Origin: Pseudomonas sihuiensis
GTDB taxonomy: Bacteria > Pseudomonadota > Gammaproteobacteria > Pseudomonadales > Pseudomonadaceae
Assembly (NCBI RefSeq): GCF_900106015.1
Contig: NZ_LT629797.1
Location: 3,720,001 to 3,784,000 of the forward strand
Length of the DNA stretch: 64,000 nt
Direction: 5' to 3'
Shown: positions 20,394 to 29,341 of the stretch, in pieces
Layout: each line of letters starts with the position of its first letter
How positions within the stretch are numbered: position 1 is the first letter of the stretch
Notes under the pieces: generated by a model
Told to the model about the DNA's origin: nothing
Seen by the model: the letters and a program-made list of their open reading frames with translations, nothing else
The model's database searches: none
Made by a program: the position numbers and the translations under genes

Positions 20394-21698
20394 GGTTCAT
20401 CGCGCTTTCCCGGGGAAGGCGGCCTTGATTTTCAGGAAGAAGTAGTCTGAGTCCCGGAAGCCATAGGCCATGCGCTTGATCACCTTGATACGGTTGTTCA
20501 CACCCTCCAACAGGCTGGTATGCATAGGGAAATTGGCGCTGGCGAGGATGCCGCGAATATAGCGTCTAAGGTTTTTGGCGAAGCGCTGTAGCGGTGCCAA
20601 ACCGCTGTCACGGGCCTGCCGTAGCCAGGCCCGCCAGCGTTGCCAGCCCTCCCATACGCTCGGGGCGTACCAAACTTCCTTCAGCGCGTCCTTGAGCACA
20701 TAAACCGTGGCCAATGGCTGGTTGGCAGCAAGCAACTCCTGTAGCTGAACGGCTTGGCTGTCCTTGAGGTTTTCTGCATTGCGCAGTAGCAGCCAGCGGC
20801 TGCGCTTGACCACCTTGCGTGCCGGTTTGTCATCGCGCAACAGGTTGGCCTGGTCGACGCGGATGCGGTCAATCACCTCACGCCCGTAGCGCGCCACCAC
20901 ATGGAACAGGTCGTACACCACTTCGGCTTGAGGGCAATGCTGCTTTACCTCCAGATCGAAGGCGGTGTTCATGTCCATGGCAACCGCCTCGATTTGCTGG
21001 CAGCGCTCACCGAGCAATTCGAAGAACGGACGAATGGCCTCACGGCTATTGCCGTGACCGACCCACAGTACCCGCGTTCGCTCGGCGTCCATGATCACCG
21101 TGGCATAGCGATGGCCTTTGTGTAGAGCGAACTCATCCATCACCAGGCGACGTACAGTGCCTGGCTCGAAATCCCCCACCTCGGCCTCCAGGCGGCGTTT
21201 GTCGAGTGTCTTGAGGGTGTGCCAGTGCAATCCAGTGAGTTGGCTGACGTGGCTGATGGGCAATATCCGCAGCAAGCCCTCGAGCCAGACCCGTAAACGC
21301 TGAGTCAGGCGAGAGGACGGCTCAAGCCAGTCGATCCGCTCGGTCACTCGGCCACAGCGCAGGCAGTCAACGCGACGTACGGGCAGTTGGAGCAACACGC
21401 GCTGATCCAACAGATCACGATCACGCACTTGGCGCAGACGCCGCTCATGAATCAATGGACTGGGCTGCTGACAGCGTCCGCACCGGGGCAGTCGTGCGGC
21501 CTGGGGTTCCAGCTCAATCAGCAGGGTGTTTTCAGCAACGGAGCGAGAGGCGACGACTTCGTAGCCTGGCCAGAAAGCGGCAAGATCAATAGGATGCACG
21601 GCGACAGCAGAGTGTGGGTGTTGGTGTGTTTGGCGACTGCCAATTTACCCACTTCCCTGTCTGTCAACTCGCTCTTCCCCCAGAGTCCGCGAAGAACC
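20394..21698 (-). mobile_element. Complete ISL3-family insertion sequence, 1305 bp
   Basis: The ends are imperfect inverted repeats. The left end GGTTCATCGCGCTTTCCCGG and the right end (read inward) GGTTCTTCGCGGACTCTGGG share GGTTC-x-TCGCG and then GGGGAAG. The element is flanked by perfect 8-bp direct repeats TAAAAAAT, the duplication length expected for ISL3. It contains one intact transposase gene. Intact ends plus an intact duplication argue for a recent insertion, placed in the A-run of a terminator hairpin. Confidence 0.95.
20397..21599 (-). CDS. tnp: ISL3-family transposase
   Basis: 400 aa, apparently from a GTG start (MHPIDLAAFWPGYEVV). The N-terminal zinc-finger-like CGRCQQ...CLRCGRV is followed by a helix-turn-helix. 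The DDE catalytic core is complete: first Asp in LVMDEFALHKGH, second in VAMDMNTAF, and Glu in LLEGVNNRIKVIKRMAYGF. The length is normal for ISL3 and there are no frameshifts, so the element is probably active. The stop codon lies just inside the left inverted repeat. Confidence 0.95.
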   Translation of the reverse strand: MHPIDLAAFWPGYEVVASRSVAENTLLIELEPQAARLPRCGRCQQPSPLIHERRLRQVRDRDLLDQRVLLQLPVRRVDCLRCGRVTERIDWLEPSSRLTQRLRVWLEGLLRILPISHVSQLTGLHWHTLKTLDKRRLEAEVGDFEPGTVRRLVMDEFALHKGHRYATVIMDAERTRVLWVGHGNSREAIRPFFELLGERCQQIEAVAMDMNTAFDLEVKQHCPQAEVVYDLFHVVARYGREVIDRIRVDQANLLRDDKPARKVVKRSRWLLLRNAENLKDSQAVQLQELLAANQPLATVYVLKDALKEVWYAPSVWEGWQRWRAWLRQARDSGLAPLQRFAKNLRRYIRGILASANFPMHTSLLEGVNNRIKVIKRMAYGFRDSDYFFLKIKAAFPGKAR

Positions 21699-21706
21699 TA
21701 AAAAAT
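21699..21706. repeat. Target-site duplication, right
   Basis: TAAAAAAT, identical to 20386-20393. Confidence 0.95.
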
Positions 21707-21735
21707 GCCCGCCTCCAAAGGAAGCGGGCATTTTT
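21700..21735 (-). terminator. Terminator of the oprD-type gene (bidirectional shape)
   Basis: ATGCCCGC at 21705-21712 pairs with GCGGGCAT at 21724-21731. It is flanked by an A-run on the left and TTTTT on the right, so it can stop transcription on either strand. It lies 55 bases past the porin stop. The IS inserted at its left edge, within the A-run. Confidence 0.88.
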
Positions 21736-21789
21736 CGTTCAGTTTTTCGGGACATCAGGCCTTAGCAAGCCTCCCGAAAACCTCTGGTC

Positions 21790-23040
21790 TTACATCAGCG
21801 GCAGGGTGTAGCTGACGATCAGACGATTTTCGTCGATGTTGCGACTGAAGTTGTTGCGCATAGTAGCGTTGCGCCAGCGAAGACCCAGGTTCTTCAGTGC
21901 ACCTTCCTGGAAGACATAGGCGATGTCAGTGTTGCGTTCCCATTCACGGCCTTCGGAAACGCCAGCACCACGATCGATGTTGTCACCGGTCAGGTAGCGG
22001 GTCATGAAGGTCAGACCAGGGATGCCGATGGAAGCGAAGTTGAAATCGTAACGCGCCTGCCAAGACTTCTCGTCTTTGGCAGCGAAGTTACCGATCTGAA
22101 CGTAGTTGACCAGGAACGGATCAGTACCACCGACATAGGCAAAGCCGGTGTCACCATCCATTTGCTGATAGCCAATACCGAAGGAGTGGCCACTCAGCGC
22201 ATAGGTAACCATGGCGCCGAAGGCTTTGTTATCGACATTGCTTTGGCCGTCATCAGTGGAGCGAGCGTAACGCAGATCAGTCTTCAGGCTCTGCTTATCG
22301 CCCAGGGGCAGCACATGCACCAGATTGAAGGAATGCTGCTTGTACATATCCTCCAAGTTGGAATAGTAGTAACCAGCCGTCAGATCATTGGTCAGCTTGT
22401 AGTTACCACCGGCAAAGATGAACTCGTTGCTCTGATTCAAACCCCTGAATTGAATGCCACTGAACGAGTAAGTGTTCAGCATCATGTCTTCATAGTCTTG
22501 CGAGTTGCGGTTATTTACCTCATCCAGGTAACCCGCATCCAGAGTAAGACCTTCAATTTCCTGAGAAACCAGGTGACCACCACGGAAGATTTGCGGCAGC
22601 AGACGACTATCGCTGGACGCGATTGCAGCGTTCTTGAACTGCATGTGACCAACACGCAGAGTGCTGTTGGAAACCTTGGCCTTGGCCGCTACAGCCAGAC
22701 CAGAGTAATTGTCCTGAGAACCACCTGAAGAACGGTCAGGGACCAGCAGACCACTGCCTGCGGTGCCATCACCAGAGTCCAGTTTGAAGCCATACATACC
22801 AATGGCATCAGCACCAAAGCCAACGGTGCCTTCAGTGAAGCCAGAGTTCATGCGCAGAATGAAACCCTGCGCCCATTCTTCTTGCTTGGACTGACCTGCG
22901 CCCTCACGAAAATCACGGTTGAAATAGAAGTTACGTGCTTCCAGGCTGACTTTGGTATCGCCGACCAGGTCGGCGAAGGCGACTTGGCTCAGGCCCAGGG
23001 TGCTGGCGGCTACGGCCAGTGCCAGGGAGGTCTTTCTCAT
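21790..23040 (-). CDS. OprD-family outer-membrane porin
   Basis: 416 aa. The start is at the Met of MRKTSLALAVAASTLGLSQVAFA, with GGAGAG upstream; signal cleavage is after AFA. The mature OprD/OccD/OccK signature is DTKVSLEARNFYFNRDFREGAGQSKQEEWAQGFILRMNSGFT. The C-terminal strand ENRLIVSYTLPLM suits a beta-barrel. It is a specific porin for small acids or amino acids; the substrate is not readable. It stands alone, followed by a strong terminator. Confidence 0.93.
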   Translation of the reverse strand: MRKTSLALAVAASTLGLSQVAFADLVGDTKVSLEARNFYFNRDFREGAGQSKQEEWAQGFILRMNSGFTEGTVGFGADAIGMYGFKLDSGDGTAGSGLLVPDRSSGGSQDNYSGLAVAAKAKVSNSTLRVGHMQFKNAAIASSDSRLLPQIFRGGHLVSQEIEGLTLDAGYLDEVNNRNSQDYEDMMLNTYSFSGIQFRGLNQSNEFIFAGGNYKLTNDLTAGYYYSNLEDMYKQHSFNLVHVLPLGDKQSLKTDLRYARSTDDGQSNVDNKAFGAMVTYALSGHSFGIGYQQMDGDTGFAYVGGTDPFLVNYVQIGNFAAKDEKSWQARYDFNFASIGIPGLTFMTRYLTGDNIDRGAGVSEGREWERNTDIAYVFQEGALKNLGLRWRNATMRNNFSRNIDENRLIVSYTLPLM

Positions 23041-23468
23041 TATGTTTCTCTCCAGTGTGTTTAAGGTGACGCATCGTCCGGCGCAGACTTCGGCACGAAG
23101 AGGCAGGCCGGCACGAATGAGGCATACGCACCCGCAAGCCGGGACAGGGTATGAACCAGGCTCGAATGGATACGCGAAAAACTCAGGAAGAACAGAACAA
23201 CGGCGAACGCAGTGCGGCGGCCGAAACAAGGCGGGCAGAGTGGTGCATGGTGAATGCTCTCTCGTCGTTGTTATTTTGCGCCGACATCCTGGCCGGCATC
23301 TGCCGGATGCCTATGCAGATAACGCGCCAGTTCCTTATAGCAGACCTGTAAGGCCTCTAGAACAACAGGTTACATTTTTCCTGCCGCGCAGTGACCATGT
23401 AATGACAATTAAGATAGGCAAATTTCCGCTTATGAGAACCTGTTCCCAGGCGGAAAATCGCCAGGACC
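23041..23468. other. Intergenic region upstream of the porin
   Basis: 428 bases. It must contain the minus-strand porin promoter and leader (a ribosome site is visible right at 23042-23060). The stretch around 23330-23440 is more AT-rich than the flanks. No convincing -10/-35, riboswitch or small gene seen. Short open frames here have no coding character. Confidence 0.5.
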
Positions 23469-24452
23469 TCAGCCCAGGACGATCTGATTCTTGCCTCGGC
23501 GCTTGGCCATGTACATCGCTGCATCGGCACGTGCATAAAGCGCATCGAGGCTGACATCAGTGGCCAGCAGACTGGTCAGGCCTTGACTGACGGTAATACC
23601 GAAGCTGGCGCCCTCGTGCTGAAAGCTGAGGCGTTGCACCTCACGCTGCAGTCGTTCAGCCACCTGCAAAGCCACATCCTGCTCACAGCCGGGGAACAGC
23701 GCCGCGAACTCCTCACCACCTATACGCCCGAACAGATCGCCGCGCCTGAGGGCATTGCTGCCGCAATGCGCCAGACGCCGCAACACTTCATCGCCGACCT
23801 GGTGGCCGTACTGGTCATTGATCTTCTTGAAGTCATCGAGATCGAGCAACAGGAAGGCCAGCGGGCTGCCAAACTTGCGCGCATGTTCGAACTCGCGACG
23901 GGCACACTCGAAGAAGTGCCGCCGGTTGCTGCTCTGAGTCAGTACATCGGTGGTAGCCAGGCGATGCAGCTCGCCCTCCAGGCGCTTCTTCTCGGTGATG
24001 TCTTCAGCGATACCGACGATCACACTGCCGGGCTCAGTGCCCAGCCGGGGGCTGACGAAACACTTGTCGCTGAGCCAGCGCAATTGGCCATCAGCGCGAA
24101 TGATGCGGTACTCGCGAGACTCCATCGCGCCGGTTTCCAGCACCTTGGCCAGGCTTTCGGCGGCGTAGTCGATATCGTCCGGATAGATGCTGTTGCGCCA
24201 CTCGCCATAATCGGCCAAAAGCAGCGCGGCGGAACGACCGAAGATGCGCTCATAGGCAGGGCTGACATAAATCATCCGCTGCTCGTTCCAATCGAAAGCC
24301 CAGAGCACGGCATTGACGCTACCAAGCAGGCTACTGAACAGTTGTTCGCGCGCACCCAGGCGCTCTACTTCGGCACGGCTGTGCAGTAGAGCCAAGGTCA
24401 GTTCTTCCAACTCGGAAACAGCGTTGCCTTGATCGTCCATTACAGCAGCCAT
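23469..24452 (-). CDS. PAS-GGDEF diguanylate cyclase
   Basis: 327 aa. The start at the Met of MAAVMDDQGNAVSELEEL has AAGGA upstream. The PAS domain is at about 40-170 (NAVLWAFDWNEQRMIYVSPAYERIFGRSA, REYRIIRADGQLRWL). The GGDEF domain is at about 175-325 with the active motif GGEEF in FGRIGGEEFAALF. The inhibitory site RRGD lies five residues upstream, so product inhibition is likely. It makes cyclic-di-GMP from two GTP. There is no membrane segment or signal peptide, so it is a cytoplasmic enzyme. It lies downstream of the desaturase gene, separated by a terminator. Confidence 0.93.
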   Translation of the reverse strand: MAAVMDDQGNAVSELEELTLALLHSRAEVERLGAREQLFSSLLGSVNAVLWAFDWNEQRMIYVSPAYERIFGRSAALLLADYGEWRNSIYPDDIDYAAESLAKVLETGAMESREYRIIRADGQLRWLSDKCFVSPRLGTEPGSVIVGIAEDITEKKRLEGELHRLATTDVLTQSSNRRHFFECARREFEHARKFGSPLAFLLLDLDDFKKINDQYGHQVGDEVLRRLAHCGSNALRRGDLFGRIGGEEFAALFPGCEQDVALQVAERLQREVQRLSFQHEGASFGITVSQGLTSLLATDVSLDALYARADAAMYMAKRRGKNQIVLG

Positions 24453-24505
24453 CCGTCCTTCGCCTCGCATTGAAATGAGCATAGTGCGAGCTGTTGGACA
24501 AATAC

Positions 24506-24532
24506 AAAGGCCCGCCAGTTCGGCGGGCCTTT
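24506..24532 (-). terminator. Rho-independent terminator after the desaturase gene
   Basis: Perfect 11-bp stem AAAGGCCCGCC (24506-24516) / GGCGGGCCTTT (24522-24532), 5-nt loop. On the minus strand it is followed by GTATTTGT. It lies between the desaturase stop and the cyclase start. Confidence 0.9.
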
Positions 24533-24550
24533 GCTTGTATCGAACGGAGG

Positions 24551-25741
24551 TCAGGCAGTCGCGCTGGATGGTCGCAGCGAATAGGTCTTGAGCTGCTCGG
24601 CAAACTCACGCAGCGACTGGATACCGCTGGCCTCGGCCTCGTGTACCCACTGTTTCATGGCTTCGAGCATGTCGTGGCCGTTGCTGCTGGTCTTGACCCA
24701 GATCTGCTGCAGCGCCAGGCGCTTCTCGTAGATCACCTTGAGTGCCTGACTTTGCGCCAACATGTCGGCGATATGCGCGTGATGCTGCTCTTCCAGCAGG
24801 CTCGGTTCACGTGACAGCAGGCGTTTTGCACGGCGGAAAAGGTGACGAACGGACTCGTCGGCCTTGGCCACTTCCTGCTTGACCAACGGCACTATCACCA
24901 ACTTGCGGTACTGCGCCATGATCTGGAAACGGTTGTTGAGGATGGCCATGGCAGTGTCCATGTCCAGACTGGCTTTGCCCTCGACCCGATGGGCGATGGG
25001 AGCAACACGCTGCACCTGAGCCAGACCGAAGAAGCTGAACAGCTTGATCCAGGCCCAACCCATGTCGAACTCCCACTTCTTCACCGACAGCTTGGCGCTG
25101 TTGGGATAGGTGTGGTGGTTGTTGTGCAGTTCCTCACCGCCGATCAGGATGCCCCAGGGCACCAGGTTGGTGGCGGCGTCGCGGCATTCGAAGTTGCGAT
25201 AGCCGACAGCGTGACCAAGACCGTTGATGACACCTGCGGCCCATACCGGAATCCACATCATCTGGATCGCCCAGACGGTCATGCCAAGCACGCCGAACAG
25301 CGCCAGATCGATGATCGCCATCAGCGTCACGCCGCCAATCGGGTAGCGGCTGTAGACATTGCGCTCGATCCAGTCATCCGGGCAGTTCTTGCCGTAGATA
25401 CGCAGGGTTTCCTGGTTCTTCGCCTCTTCCTGATAGAGTTCGGCACCTTTGCGCAGCACGGTGCTCAGCCCCTTGATGACCGGACTGTGCGGGTCATCCA
25501 CGGTTTCGCACTTGGCGTGATGCTTGCGGTGAATCGCGGTCCACTCGCGAGTGTTCTGACCCGTGGTCAACCACAGCCAGAAACGGAAGAAATGCTTGAG
25601 CGCGGGGTGCAGTTCCAGTGCACGGTGCGCAGAGTAGCGGTGCAGATAGACAGTCACGCTGACGATGGTCACGTGTGTCATCAGCAAAGTCGCAGCCACC
25701 AGCTGCCAGACCGACAGGTCGAGTAAACCGTTGTACCACAT
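24551..25741 (-). CDS. Membrane fatty-acid (delta-9 type) desaturase
   Basis: Di-iron acyl desaturase, 396 aa. The start is at the Met of MWYNGLLDLSVWQL; longer in-frame starts run into the divergent promoter. The three histidine boxes are intact: HRYSAHR (about residue 37), HRKHHAKCE (about 74) and HNNHH (about 200). Four hydrophobic segments are arranged as in DesA/DesB. The C-terminal 120 residues form a helical extension. It introduces double bonds into saturated acyl chains to adjust membrane fluidity. The divergent pairing with a PAS-GGDEF-EAL gene matches the PA0286 (desA)/PA0285 neighbourhood as I recall it. Confidence 0.9.
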   Translation of the reverse strand: MWYNGLLDLSVWQLVAATLLMTHVTIVSVTVYLHRYSAHRALELHPALKHFFRFWLWLTTGQNTREWTAIHRKHHAKCETVDDPHSPVIKGLSTVLRKGAELYQEEAKNQETLRIYGKNCPDDWIERNVYSRYPIGGVTLMAIIDLALFGVLGMTVWAIQMMWIPVWAAGVINGLGHAVGYRNFECRDAATNLVPWGILIGGEELHNNHHTYPNSAKLSVKKWEFDMGWAWIKLFSFFGLAQVQRVAPIAHRVEGKASLDMDTAMAILNNRFQIMAQYRKLVIVPLVKQEVAKADESVRHLFRRAKRLLSREPSLLEEQHHAHIADMLAQSQALKVIYEKRLALQQIWVKTSSNGHDMLEAMKQWVHEAEASGIQSLREFAEQLKTYSLRPSSATA

Positions 25742-25903
25742 GGGCGCTGTTGCCTCTTGAAGGGGGAACGCGGCTTGTCCTACAAGGACGAACCTGATCA
25801 CATTATCCCTGACCCATGCCAGAAAACCAGTTGGTCTTTTAGATGAGAATGTTTCAGCAGTGAAGCATCTATACTGGCCAGAATTTACAGGGAGCGCTGC
25901 CGC
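25742..25903. promoter_or_regulatory. Divergent promoter region, desaturase / PAS-GGDEF-EAL gene
   Basis: 162 bases, more AT-rich around 25798-25885. It contains the short inverted repeat GTCC-TACAA-GGAC at 25777-25789. No named operator recognised. Confidence 0.4.
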
Positions 25904-25909
25904 TTGCCC

Positions 25910-28207
25910 ATGCGTATCGACATCGCCGCCTTGCGTCTGACCCTGGTCTACCTCCTGCTCGCCGCTCTGTGGATACTTCTCAGCGACCATCTGTTGACCG
26001 CCCTGGGCCTGTCCGTGGCGCAGCAGGAGCGCGTGCAGTCCCTCAAGGGTCTGTTCTTCGTCGCGCTCACCAGCTCACTGCTCTACTTGGTGCTGCACCG
26101 CCATGCCCTGCAGTACCGCCGCGCCCGCCTGGAACTGGCCAGTAACGAGGAGCGTCTGCGCCTGGCGCTGGATGCCACGCGCGATGGCCTGTGGGACTGG
26201 GACGTGTCCAGACGCCGCGTGTTCTTCTCCGAAGGCTACGCCAGGCTTCTCGGCCTCACGCCACAAACCCTGGGCGATACCCGCGAAGACTGGGCCGCGC
26301 GCCTGCATCCGGATGACATGGAGCGCGCGCTGCATGCACTCAACGCCGAGCTGAGCGAACAACACTACGAAAACATCTATCGCCTGCGCCATGCCGATGG
26401 CAGCTATCGCTGGATTCACTCGCGCGGCCGCCTGCTGCGTGACGAAAACGGCCAACCGCAGCGCTTCATCGGCATCGCCAGCGACATCACCCAGCAACGC
26501 GCCACCGACGACAGCCTGCGCCAGGCCGCAGCGGTGTTCGATGCCACCCAGGAAGGGGTATTGGTTACCGATGCCGAGCAAAGCATCGTGCACGTCAACC
26601 CTGCCTTCAGCCGCATCACCGGTTACAGCAGCGAGGAAATCCTCGGCCAGCACCCCAACCTGCTCAAATCCGGCCGCCATGACACCGCGTTCTACCAGAG
26701 CCTGTGGCACGCCCTGCAGAACCGCGGCGCCTGGAGCGGTGAAGTGTGGAACCGGCGCAAGAGCGGCGAAATCTACCCGCAATGGCAATGCATCCGCGTC
26801 ATCCACGACGAGCAGGGGCGCGTCAGCCATTACGTGGCGGTGTTCTCCGACATCACTGCGCTCAAGCGTTCGCAGCGTGAGCTGGATTACCTGGCCCACC
26901 ACGACCCACTGAGCAACCTGCCCAATCGCCTGCTGTTCACCGAGCGCGTCGCCCATGCACTGGAGCGCGGCAAGATCGAGGAACTGCGCGGCGCAGTGCT
27001 GTTGATCGACCTGGACCATTTCAAGCACATCAACGAGAGCCTCGGCCACAACGTCGGCGACCTGCTGCTCAAGGGTGTTGGTGAGCGCCTGCAGCAGGGC
27101 CTGCCCAGTGGCTGCACGCTGGCCCGGCTGGGCGGCGATGAGTTCGGTCTGCTCAGCGAAAACTGCGCCGACGCTGCTCAGGCAGCCGAGCTTGCACAAC
27201 GCCTGCTGCGCAGCCTGGAAACGTTCTTTCGCCTCGACGACCACGAGCTCTACATCGGCGCCAGCATCGGCATCAGCCTGTTCCCCGAAGACGCCGATAG
27301 CGTCGAACAGATCCTGCGCAACGCCGACTCGGCGCTGTTCAAGGCCAAGAGCAGCGGCCGCGAGGGCTACGCCTTCTATGTGCAGGAGCTGACCGACTAC
27401 GCCCGCCAGCGCGTGGAACTGGCCAGCAGCCTGCGCCATGCCCTGGACAACCATGAGCTGCGCGTCTACTACCAGCCGCTGCATGACCTGGGTGACGGTA
27501 GCCAGGTGGGCATGGAGGCACTGGTGCGCTGGCAGCACCCGCAACGAGGGCTGATTGCGCCTGGCGAATTCATTCCGATTGCCGAGGACAACGGCATGAT
27601 CGGCGCCATCGATACCTGGGTACTGGAACAGGCCTGCCGCCAGATGGTGCGCTGGAACGCCGAAGGTTGTGGGCTGAGTTTCGTTGCGGTGAACGTCTCC
27701 AGCCGCCTGTTCAGCCGCGGCGAACTCGATATGAAAGTGGCGCAGGTACTGGCAGAAACAGGCCTGCCGCCCGAGCAGCTGGAGCTGGAAGTTACCGAAA
27801 GCGCGATCATGGAAGACCCGGATGCAGCGCAGAAACTGCTCATCAGCCTGCGCGCCCTGGGCGTGCGCCTGGCCATTGACGACTTCGGCACCGGCTACAG
27901 CTCCCTGGCGCGCCTCAAGCGTCTACCAGTGGACAAGCTCAAGCTCGACCAGAGCTTCGTGCGCGGCCTGCCTGACGACCCGGAGGATGCCGCCATCGCC
28001 CGCGCAGTGATCGCCCTGGGCAAGAGCCTGGGCCTCAAGGTTCTCGCCGAAGGTATCGAACAACCCGCTCAAGCCGCCTTTCTGCGCGAGCTAGGCTGCA
28101 ATTATGGCCAGGGCTACCACTTCGGCCGTCCGCAACCTGTAGCCAGAGCCGTCGACGCCACTGCACTGAGCGAAGCGAAGGATAGTCAGTCCAGCACCAG
28201 GAGCTGA
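25910..28207 (+). CDS. PAS-PAS-GGDEF-EAL cyclic-di-GMP enzyme
   Basis: 765 aa from ATG 25910. A TTG at 25904 is better spaced from GGGAG and may be the true start. Two transmembrane helices are at about 8-30 and 46-62, then PAS1 (about 75-195), PAS2 (about 200-325), GGDEF with intact RLGGDEFGLL, and EAL with intact MEALVRW, ELEVTESAIMEDP, IDDFGTGYSSLARLK and AEGIEQ. Both domains look catalytically able. No RxxD inhibitory site precedes GGDEF. It resembles PA0285 (PipA), a phosphodiesterase. Only two bases separate it from the REC-HDOD gene, so it probably opens the seven-gene signalling operon. Confidence 0.9.
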   Translation: MRIDIAALRLTLVYLLLAALWILLSDHLLTALGLSVAQQERVQSLKGLFFVALTSSLLYLVLHRHALQYRRARLELASNEERLRLALDATRDGLWDWDVSRRRVFFSEGYARLLGLTPQTLGDTREDWAARLHPDDMERALHALNAELSEQHYENIYRLRHADGSYRWIHSRGRLLRDENGQPQRFIGIASDITQQRATDDSLRQAAAVFDATQEGVLVTDAEQSIVHVNPAFSRITGYSSEEILGQHPNLLKSGRHDTAFYQSLWHALQNRGAWSGEVWNRRKSGEIYPQWQCIRVIHDEQGRVSHYVAVFSDITALKRSQRELDYLAHHDPLSNLPNRLLFTERVAHALERGKIEELRGAVLLIDLDHFKHINESLGHNVGDLLLKGVGERLQQGLPSGCTLARLGGDEFGLLSENCADAAQAAELAQRLLRSLETFFRLDDHELYIGASIGISLFPEDADSVEQILRNADSALFKAKSSGREGYAFYVQELTDYARQRVELASSLRHALDNHELRVYYQPLHDLGDGSQVGMEALVRWQHPQRGLIAPGEFIPIAEDNGMIGAIDTWVLEQACRQMVRWNAEGCGLSFVAVNVSSRLFSRGELDMKVAQVLAETGLPPEQLELEVTESAIMEDPDAAQKLLISLRALGVRLAIDDFGTGYSSLARLKRLPVDKLKLDQSFVRGLPDDPEDAAIARAVIALGKSLGLKVLAEGIEQPAQAAFLRELGCNYGQGYHFGRPQPVARAVDATALSEAKDSQSSTRS

Positions 28208-28209
28208 AC

Positions 28210-29331
28210 ATGCGCGTGCTGATTCTCGAAGACGATCCCTGGATCGCCGATCTGCTCAAGCAGATCGTACTGAGCCTGCGCCCCGGTGCTCGCGTCGACT
28301 GCCAGGTGCGCGTGGCAGACGCCATCTCGGCCTGGCAGCGCGAACCGGCGCGACTGGTGATCGCCGACTGGAACCTGCCGGACGGCAGCGGCACTCTTCT
28401 ATTGCAGGCGGTACGCAGCCAGGACCGTGACGTGGCGCTGGTGATGATCACCGCGCGCGCCGATCGCAACAGCGTGCTCGAGGTGCGCCCCCTGGGCATC
28501 AACGCCTTTATCAGCAAACCCTTCCAGGTGCCCAAGGTTCTGGACTGCCTGCGCAGCCTGTTACCCGAAGATGATGAGCCTCACGTGGCGGCAGCCAACG
28601 ACGAGAACTTTCTTCACCATCTCGGTGCCTTGCCCGACGAGGAGATCGATCTGCCACTGCGCGACGAACTCTTTCAGCAACTGCGCGACACCACGGCAGC
28701 ACCCAGCACCTTGGAGCAACTCGGCGAACACTGGCAGCAGGACCCAGCCGTACAGGCGCGACTGATCGCTGCAGCCAACAGCAGCCTCTACAACAGCACC
28801 GGACAGCCTTGCGTCAGCCTGCCCGATGCCGTGCGCCGACTGGGCTCGGCCACCGCCCTGAATCTGATTCAGGGCCTGGCGCTACGCCCGGCAGCCAGCC
28901 TGCAGGACGCCGACCTGAGAACCCTGGGCCAGAACCTGCTGCAAGCGCAGTTGGACCTGCAGCACAGGGTCGATGCACTGGCCAAAGCCTGCCAGCTGGA
29001 CCCGACACCCCTGCACAGCGCCGCCCTGCTACAACGCATGGGCGAGCTGGCCGTGCTGCAACAGGCGCAGATCTGGCGCAACCGCGGTCTGCCGTTGAGC
29101 GAGGAACAAGTGCAACAAGCGCTGCGCCAATACAGCGGCGAACTGGCCAGCCGCCTCAAGGCAGATTGGCGTTTGCCCATCGGGCTACGTGAACTGATCG
29201 GCGCCTGTTACGGCCTGGCTCCCGGTAACACGCGCCGCGAGCCGATTCTCATGCGCCTGGCCAGCGTCGAATTGCACAACGCCGACAGTCAGGAAGTACA
29301 ACGCCTGCGCCGCCTGGCCGGGCTGAGCTGA
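28210..29331 (+). CDS. REC-HDOD response regulator
   Basis: 373 aa. The receiver domain is at about 1-120 with phospho-acceptor Asp53 in VIADWNLPDGSG and the conserved Lys in FISKPFQ. The HDOD domain is at about 145-350 (LRDELFQQL, AAANSSLYN, VRRLGSATALNLIQGLAL). HDOD domains are related to HD phosphodiesterases but lack the metal site and act in signalling. The gene starts two bases after the PAS-GGDEF-EAL stop, with AGGAG upstream, and ends ten bases before the first histidine kinase, so it is an internal gene of the operon and a probable phosphate acceptor for the kinases. Confidence 0.9.
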   Translation: MRVLILEDDPWIADLLKQIVLSLRPGARVDCQVRVADAISAWQREPARLVIADWNLPDGSGTLLLQAVRSQDRDVALVMITARADRNSVLEVRPLGINAFISKPFQVPKVLDCLRSLLPEDDEPHVAAANDENFLHHLGALPDEEIDLPLRDELFQQLRDTTAAPSTLEQLGEHWQQDPAVQARLIAAANSSLYNSTGQPCVSLPDAVRRLGSATALNLIQGLALRPAASLQDADLRTLGQNLLQAQLDLQHRVDALAKACQLDPTPLHSAALLQRMGELAVLQQAQIWRNRGLPLSEEQVQQALRQYSGELASRLKADWRLPIGLRELIGACYGLAPGNTRREPILMRLASVELHNADSQEVQRLRRLAGLS

Positions 29332-29341
29332 GGCGCGCCTG

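Noticed and set aside
23151-23351. 66-codon open frame upstream of the porin gene
   Set aside because: No ribosome site and no coding character; it lies in the porin promoter region.
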